A stretch of DNA of 64,000 nt from WVXT01 sp964403285. Lineage in GTDB: Bacteria > UBA6262 > WVXT01. The number at the start of each line of letters is the position of its first letter. The first letter of the stretch is position 1. The notes below the pieces were generated by a model that saw nothing but the letters and a program-made list of their open reading frames with translations, was not told the DNA's origin and searched no databases. A program made the position numbers and the translations under genes. Below, in pieces: positions 49,001-58,000 of the stretch. The stretch is taken from NCBI GenBank assembly GCA_964403285.1, contig CAYOFG010000003.1, forward strand, positions 19,386 to 83,385, written 5' to 3'.

Positions 49001-52000
49001 GTCTCGAGATAGAGGTATATTTGGACCAACGGTAGAAGAGGCGCGCTATGCCATTGAGGCCAAGATAAAGGAATGGCATGATATGGGCATACGGGTGATG
49101 TTACATTGCGGTATTGGCGGACAGGCTCTGGGCAACCGCACGCTTCTGGAACCAGCGACTTATAATTTGGGTTGGGAAGTGATTGTCCTGGAAAAATTGG
49201 GCTATGATTTTAATCAAATCTTTGATGCCTTAGAAAAGAAAGGAATTTCAGCTTCCCAGATTTGTATGCACGTATCTTCTAAGTCAGGGACAACAGATGA
49301 AACTATGATTAATTTCCAGGCAGGTTTAAAAACCTTGATTATGCGCTTAAGTAAAGAAAAGTTTGGTGATGAAAGGGTGGGATTAGAATTAATAGGTATC
49401 TTAGGCGGCTTGGATGATTTAGCTAAGTTAGGTGCCGAAGAAGTAGAAGGATTAAATCTTTCTGATAAAGCTAAAACTTTACTGCGTGAACTGTTTCGCC
49501 GGATTATCTTTACCACTACCTTGGGGGAAGAAAAAGGCAGTCGCCTTTACGCTTTCGCCAGATGCAAATTAGTAAGAAGCATTTTAGGGCCTGCGGGTAT
49601 TCCGGTAGTGGGAATCCCGGATAATATTGGTGGAAGATTCTCTGAGCGCAGTCCTTCAGGAGATGTAACGAGCTCTTTTGCTGGTCGCGACATCTCTAAG
49701 ATTTCTCAAGGCGCCCATGAGGTATTGGATATTTATACAAGCACCAACCCCAACATCAATCTTGCACTAAAAGCCGCCTGTTATTTGTATTTGTTAAATC
49801 CCGATTATATCGTGGTAGCGGTACAGGTTTCCAATATGCGCGCCGTTGCCTCGGCTTTAGCCCAGAAGTTTCCTGAAAGTTGGGGCAAAGGTGGCATAGG
49901 GCCGATGGTGTTGGTCTGTACTGGGCAGAAGGTGCTCGATAAAATGGCTCAGGCTATGGAGAATTATCGTGCTGCCTTTATTTTGATTAACGTCACAGGA
50001 GAAAAAGTTAAACCACTGGTTTTAAAGGACCCCAACCTTCCCTGTCTTATCTACACCCAGATGGGATTAGGAGAAAAGGAAGAGGCGAGAAGACTTTTGT
50101 TCTCTGATGAGCTGACCAAATGGTTTGGAGAACTTAATGCTGCAGCAGTTACTGAAGACTATCGCTCAAGTATTTATCAGCCCTTCGACTTTCAGACCCA
50201 ACCATTTGTGGATATAGGTAAGAAGTTGATGGAAGAAACTGCCAGAAATCTGTCCCGAGACGAAATCAGTCGGAGTGAGCGTTACAGTAGATTCTTTGCT
50301 CAAGGTCGGCGATTTCCACAGTTATTCAGAAGTCGAGGTATTACAACGCAGAATATTTTAACTCGCATGCTCACGTTACGCGAGGATTTAGGTTCTCTTA
50401 CTAAAGACCGATTGCCAAAAGAGACCAACCGGCAAGAGGATGAACAACTTCTGGCCTGTATTAAACAGATAAAAAAGCTAATGGCTGAGCAAGCTCACTG
50501 CCGCAGTATGCGTGGGACGCACAAAATAGATAACAAAATTTATGAGCAGTTCGCAAGAATCGCTGAATACGGCAGTAATCCCCAGCCCGCGTATATTGAA
50601 AAGCCAGCTTTAGTTTTAGCACTTCTTTGCGCTGACCATATTATCCGCGGAAAGATTCCTTTGCCGATATTCTACACTCATCAGGTAGAGGCCGAAATCT
50701 TAGGGCGCTGGTATAAATACATTATGCAGAATGTGCCCAATGAATACGGCATTGGCACCCGCGAGCAACATTCATATTTTCAGTCTCTTTTAGGTGGTAA
50801 AGATGTGGCTTTACCTATTTTAGTAGATGTATTTACACCTTTGGAAAGAGTCAGGCAAACACAGGAGCCGATTTGGTACATTGGTCTGGCTAAAGATTAT
50901 CTTAAAGGGCTTTATCCGGATGAGGTGCGCAGATTATATCTTGAGGCGGAATTTGATGCCTTTGTGAGCGAAAAAGTTCCCGAAGAACTAAGAGATAAAA
51001 TTAGAAGGAAGGACCCACGTGACTGTGCAATTTTGCGCATCTGGGACTTATCCACAGATACCGGTCTAATTGAGGCCTTTCGTTTCTTTGGTAGGTTTAA
51101 TGCTTTGCTGTCCAAAACCGTATCTTTATTGCATCAAGAGATTAGTATAGATGGCCGAGCAGAGCGATTGCGAGCAACATTAGAAGAGGAAGAAGACCAA
51201 AATGCTGGACAAATTATTCACGCGACCGATGAAATGCTGGGCACAGTCCTTAGAAATCCGCGTCTACTTAATCTTGAGCTTCTTGAGGCTCTATCCCGGC
51301 AGCCAATAAAAGTTGCCCAGGCAATCTGGAGAAAAGGTGGAGACAAAACGGGCTTGAAAGAATGGCATACGCGTACCTCCAAGAGGGATGTCAAACAGCT
51401 TCTTAGGGAAATCAGACAGCCATATGTATTATGGAATAAGATAAATATGTTACAGAGATTAGAAACTAAGAGAATTCTTGCTGAACAGTGGTTAGAGATT
51501 AACCGTAAGGTCGTTTCTGAACTAATCAATATAGATGCTCAAGTTGCCAAAAATCATCTTGCTTTGTTCAGCCTATTATTCAACGATCAGGGTTTACCTG
51601 TATACTTGAATGGGGCACCGCAAAAATTTGTCTATCACCAAGTGTCCGATGATAGCGAATATCGCAAAGAGTTAAAAGGCGTTGTGCCTGGAAGGAATTT
51701 CCGCTTAAGAGGCACATTAGAATATCCCTTAAATGAGCCCCGGGGATACTTAGGTTTTGAGCCACCTATAAACAAAGAGTCCTTTTTAAGATTAAAGTTA
51801 AACAGATTTGAACTCACTAAAGAGGATATCAAGAGCTTCTCGAAGCTGGCAATGGCTGAATGTATTCAAGCAGTAGAATTCTTTGCTCCCCTGGTTCATT
51901 CCGATAAGCCGTTGATATTGCACAGCGACTTCATAGAAATGGTTGCCCGGGCAGGAATAAGTATTCCCAAAAAAGATTTAACGATAAGTAAATTCTTACA

Positions 52001-55000
52001 GTTGGTAAAACCAAAAGGCCCCTCCAGTACTACGTTATCTTCCCTGGGTATTTTTGCTATCCCGAGCCTGGCAGAAGCAGCGGGTATCACAGTTCAGCAG
52101 ATACAGCAAATACTTGAACTAGCAATAATAGTAGGTGGTGTTGGTATTATCATCTGGCTGGTTTGGGATTACATTAAAGGAGAAAGAGAGATAGAAAGAG
52201 AGACAGATAAACTTTTATCTTCTTTTAAATCTAAAGTAAAATCCGAGATAGATAAACTTTTATCTTCTTTTAGAGAAGTAAGTCATCCTGTGATACTAAA
52301 GCCTAAGATGTCTGATATCCTGTTTGTCAAAGGCGATGTTCAAGTACTGTTCTCTGCTAATATCTTAGAGAAATTAGCTCATATGACTAAAATTAGCCGC
52401 AAGTTACGCGTTGAGCTTATGGCCACGGTTAAAGTCAAAGATGGCAGAGCCCAGGAAATAGAGTATTGTGGTGATGACCGTAAGATAGCCGTAGTTAAAG
52501 CAGATTTACCTGCTTCTACCCGGATGAATCCTTATAATAGGGAAGATCCTAAATCTTTTTATTTCCCTGGAACCGAAAATCCACTTTTTAGGCTTTTTAA
52601 CTGGGCACATAAAATAAAAAGGAAAGAAGATGTTCTTAATTCAGAACGCCAGAAAGAATTGAAGGATGCTTCTAAACTTATGCAGGAGCAATTTAGCTTT
52701 TATAGGTCAATCGTTGACTTTTTTTCTATAAGTAAAAATAGAAGAGTTGAGATTGATAGCGGTGTGGCTGCTTCTTTACCCGATAAGTCTGATGAAGAGC
52801 TCTTTAATCTCTCGGTTGATTTAAGGAATTTAAGTCTCATAGCTACAGAGTGGATTGCATCGGAAAAATTAATACCAATCATGGAAGAACCGGTATCTAA
52901 AGAATCTTTACCTAAATATGACCAAAAAATTTACATCCATACCCATCCTAAAGAATACGCCTGTCCACCCAGTGCGATAAGAATAGGTGATCAAGAGATA
53001 GGTGATGTTTTTGTGCCGGGTTTCTTCGCAGGGGAAATTAGCGGTTTAATCCTTGATACAAAAGAAGGAGATGAACTTTTCCTTCTTTACGAGGCAGATG
53101 CTTCAAACAAACAAAAATATCAAGACATGTTTGGTAAATTCTGGCAGCCAGGACACCCGAGCATCCTTGAAGATTTAAGAGAAGTGGCTATGAAGCCTAC
53201 TAAACACAATTCCTACTTCCTCACTAACCATCTCACCAAGGGTATAAAAGATGAAGCTGAGGCGATTGGGGATACAAAAGACTCCTCCGACAAAGGCAGT
53301 TCCAAAAAGGAGCAATATGGAGCAGATAAATGTGCTTGTTTAGGTAAGGATAAAAGACTTTCTACAAGGGAAATTGGGCAAAGAGCAAAGGCTAATATCT
53401 TAAAGTTATCCAAGGAAGAGATAAAAAAGATTATTCAGCTATGGATTGAGACGAGGAGATATTGGGATCTCAGGAGCGAAATAGACAATTTTATAAAAAG
53501 AGGAAGAAAGATTGAGATTTCTTCTCAATTTGGCGCCTTAAGCGTAAGAGTTGGAAACACTATTTATTTAGACAAGATTTTCCGGGATGTTTCTTATGAG
53601 GGTAAGAAAAATGAGATAACTGGTTCAATATCAGGAGAATTAAAAGCAAAAATGCATTTAGTATCATTCTTGTTTGGCTCTGTAATAGCCAATGAACTTG
53701 CCGATACTTCTAAAAGAGGTTCTTTGAAGGAACAGTTTATAGAGGAGGCTTTAGCTGTTATTGAAGAGTTAAGGAAATTGGATCATATTCTTTTGGATAA
53801 AAATGAGTTGGTAGCCTTTTTGAAACAATGGGCTATTCAAAATGAAATGGAACCCGAAGATATAGTTATAGATGAGGGTTTACCATTTATGATATTGCAA
53901 GATTCATACAGCAAGCAGTTTCTGTTAAAGGCTATTGACTTGGTAAGGGATGTTAATCCTGAGTTTAAAGAAGTGGGAGATGCTCAAAACTTATGGAAAG
54001 ATTTAGCAATAGCTGGTTTTGAAAAGAGTAACGAGGTAGAGGAAATGGGGTGTTGGATCGATGCGCTTACAGAGATAATGAAAGAAGATAAAAACAAAAT
54101 CAGTGAGATTATAGAACTATTCGATAGATACTTTATAAAGCTTGATAAATATTCAGGTTGGCCTGGTCGTGTGGTTTCTGATAATGTTGTTAAGATACTT
54201 GGGGTCTATGGAGATATAGGAGGTAAAAAGGGTTTAGATGGCTTAAGGAAAGCCCTGGGATACAGTTTTGTAGCAGATCGTGATTCTGCAGTAAATAAGG
54301 TCTGGGATATCTTGCTTTCCCAGGTTGAGGATATTCCAAAGTTACGAGAAATGGTTTTAACTTATATTTCTGCAGCTAATCGCATAGGAAAAATTTGCGA
54401 TTTAGTCATAGGTCTATCTAAGAGAAAAGAAGGCTTAATTGACCATCAAGTTGTTGCTTCTCTTGTAAAGAGGTTCGCCGAAGCAGCAAACTCGATTTGG
54501 CATAATAGACAAGATGGGCTAGTAGGTTTGGTTGTATGGGGTGGTTTAGGCGATGAGTGGCCCGCTGTTTTATCTGGATTGTATTCTCTGGGATGGGGAA
54601 AGATAATTTCTTTTGTAAAGGATAATCCTTCTGTAATAGAAGGGCAGGCGTGGCAAAAGTTGGCTGAAGAGGCATTTTTGGAGATATTAGGACATAGTAT
54701 AGAGATCTCTAAAAATGGTATAGCTGTGTTTAATTTATTCATAGGTACTAAAGGAATAGAAGAGATTTGTTCTCTTCCTAATAAGTTTGTTGAGTACCAC
54801 GTTCATGATGAGGGAACTAGTAGGTGGGATAAGGAAGGGGAGAGCTTAATTAATAGTGCTTTGAGAGGAAGTATAGGATTTGCCATTGATTTAGCTAAAG
54901 GTTTTATTCGGATTGACCCACCTTCAGAGGAAAAAGATAAAGACGCCTACTTAAAGAGAAAGTTAGACAAGAAAGTATTAACTGGTAAGGATAAAAGAAA

Positions 55001-58000
55001 ATATGAGGAAATAGTTGTTCAGGATATTATCCAGGCAGTCTCCTTGTTAGCTCAAAGAGCCAATCCTGATAAAGAATTAAAATTAGTTGATTCTGTGAAG
55101 GAAATGTTTAAGAATCAAGGAATATTCTTACCGGAGCGGCTTACTATAAAAACATTTACAGAAGCAGTAGAAACCCCAGAGAAGTACAAGCCAGAGAGGA
55201 AAGTAAAGCCGCCTAAAGCAGTTAAATTTAAGGAAGTTCGTACTCCAACATATGCCCGATATCGTTTTCGTATAACAAAACCTGAGGGGTTACATATGAA
55301 GGTAGCTATCGAAATTGTAAAATTAATGGAAAACTTTAAGGGTAAAGTTACAATCACAAAAGAAAAAGATAAACGAACAGCCAACGCTGGCTCTATAGAT
55401 GAACTCATTATGCTGGCAGCTGGACCTGGAAGTACTGTAATAATAGAAGCAAAAGGAGAAGATGCTCTTAACGTAGCAAGCGCAGTAGAGGGCGCTTTAA
55501 AGGGTAAAACAATTGAGACCGCCTTTGGTGGGGAAAGGAGAAGAGATATTGAATTTCGAGAAGAAGTGGGAACATTCAAGACTGGGGTAAGTGCTGAGAA
55601 ATTACCTTTGCAGTTACAGGGAATCTTTAAAATCTTCCAGAGAAAAACTGATATTGTGATGCAAAGGGTAAATAATTTTGTGAGAAATAGTGGTATTATC
55701 GCTGATTATAAAGAACATAAAATTATTCACCAGTTAATAGAATTTATAGATGAACCTAAAGATGAACAACAGGCTTTAAGAAGAAAATCTTACTTTCCCA
55801 GAGAAAACTGGAAGACAGAAAGACCTTATGAGTTAGTAGTCTGGATTTCCAGAGACGTATTAGAGAACATTACTTCTATTAATAATCCTAAAATAAGGGA
55901 TTTAGTTATCGATGCAATGGTGTTAGAAGCATGTATGCACTTCTATCCTGGATATAATGCTTTTGATATCCTATACGATAGAGAAACCTGGAAAAAGTCA
56001 AAACAGGGTCAAGAAAGAATAGCTTCTGAATTAGATTCTCTGGCTCAAGCAGACCTAAACAAAGAAGTGAATAATGATAGACTTTCGCATTTAATTTATC
56101 AACTCGCATTGAGCTTCTTACCTTTCAATGCTGAATTTATAAGAGGAGTAGAGGATAAATTAGGATACCCTATTGACTGGACAGAGGTTTTGACCCATTT
56201 CAGCCGTCGGGGTCCAGTGGAGACAAATAAGAGAGCTCGAAATGTCATTGAGACTAAGGCTGCTGAATTCTTCTATTATATTTGTTATACAGACTTAGAT
56301 AAGCCACAGACTGAGCAAGAATTCAGAGAAGCATTTCAAGAAAGATTCATCAGGTATTATGAATACAATTTCTGGATGGATATGCCAGCGTATGAAGAAG
56401 GATTTGAGCAGGGGAAAACTTATGAGGAGTTAATAGAAGAAAAGGCAGTAGAGTTATTTAATGATGAAAATAGAAGTATTGCTGCCAACAGACTTGGAAG
56501 TTACTCTTTATCCACAACTAGAGAACCTGTTGTCTCATTTTACTTCAATACTACCTTTGGTGGGGAGAATAAGGAAAAAGATACCCGAAAAAGTCATCCT
56601 GCTTTTAGCCGCACTTCGTCTTTTGAAGCCGACAATCCCAAGACGGAGAATTATGTAGGGAGGGCAACGAAACCTTCGGAGGCTTTGGTAGAAAGATATA
56701 GATTGTTGGTTAACAAAGTAAGTGATAAATCGAAGGATGATAAAGGAGTTTTTAACAGAGCTTATTTGATTACATTCACAGTTCTTGCTGCGTATCTGGC
56801 TGAGCAAAGGGGAGGATTGAATAAAGAACTAATAAAACAGTTTAGAAAAAATCTTATTACACAACTTAAAAGTGCAAATGAAGAACAGATTAGCAAAGCT
56901 CTTAGAAATTTACGTAAAATTTATATGCCTATGGATAATCCAAAAAAATCTATTGCTAATGGGCTTTATAGTATGGTAAAACTTGCGGATGATAAAAAGG
57001 ATTATACCAAAGTTCGATTAACCACATCTGAGCCCTCTAAAGTTTTCTTATTAGTTAAATACTATTATTTTGCTAGAAGTGTATTACGAGACGAACGAAG
57101 ATTAAAGCAATTTTGGACAAAATCTATAGACCTTGCAGATTCAGTTCTTAATGTATATTATTTTTGGGGACAAGAAGGATCAGAATCAGAGCATGTAAAA
57201 TGGTGGATGTCAAGACTGCTTATAGCGCTCAAAAATGCAGACAAACTATGTATTGATGAAGCCAAAGAAATCTTGACAGACGAAATCTATATTAAGTTAG
57301 AGACTGAGCAAAAAGACTTTATCGTTAACAAACTTTGGAAAATGCTGGATCTGGCATATCAAGGAAAAGATCCTGCTCAGGTACTTTTGCGTTCGAAAGA
57401 TTTTGAGAAGTGGGAACCTGTAAATAGGAAGATTAGAAAAAAAGTTGCTTTAGATATTATTTCGCAAGAATTTTCCGCTGATGAGTTGGAGCACTTAACT
57501 GAAGAAATGAAAAGCCCCAGCTTTAAAGGAAAAGTGGAGAAGGCAAACAGACCCGTACTTTATCTCCTATTGAGACGGCTTAAGTGCATACTTGATAAAA
57601 TAGATGCACGAAACAAACTCCCTAATAAGTTCCCAAAGCCAAATAAAATTGGAGGCCTCTCTACGCTAAGAGAAGCACTTGAACATAGGAAAATAATTGA
57701 ATTAATAACGTCAAATGACATAAGATGGCCCAGTGGCGAAAGAGTAACTCCTGAGGATGTAAGAAAACACAATATTGTCGAGTTATTGTTAGATGACTCA
57801 GGTGGCTATTGTATGTCCAATCTTGGATGGTTCCATTTACAAAAAATGGTAGGGAGAGAAGGTGAGCGATACTATCTTATGACTGTTGGATCTATGCCAT
57901 ACAACGGTCAACACGACACCTGTGGACCAGAAGAAATAGCCAGCCTTATTATAGATTCTGTCGTATTGCGTTCGGAAGCGGACAGAAGGAACGCAAGAAA

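Noticed and set aside
52925..52990. JAB/MPN metalloprotease assignment from YIHTHP...PPSA
   Set aside because: The Asp that should follow the Ser at fixed spacing is not in place, so kept only as a possibility.
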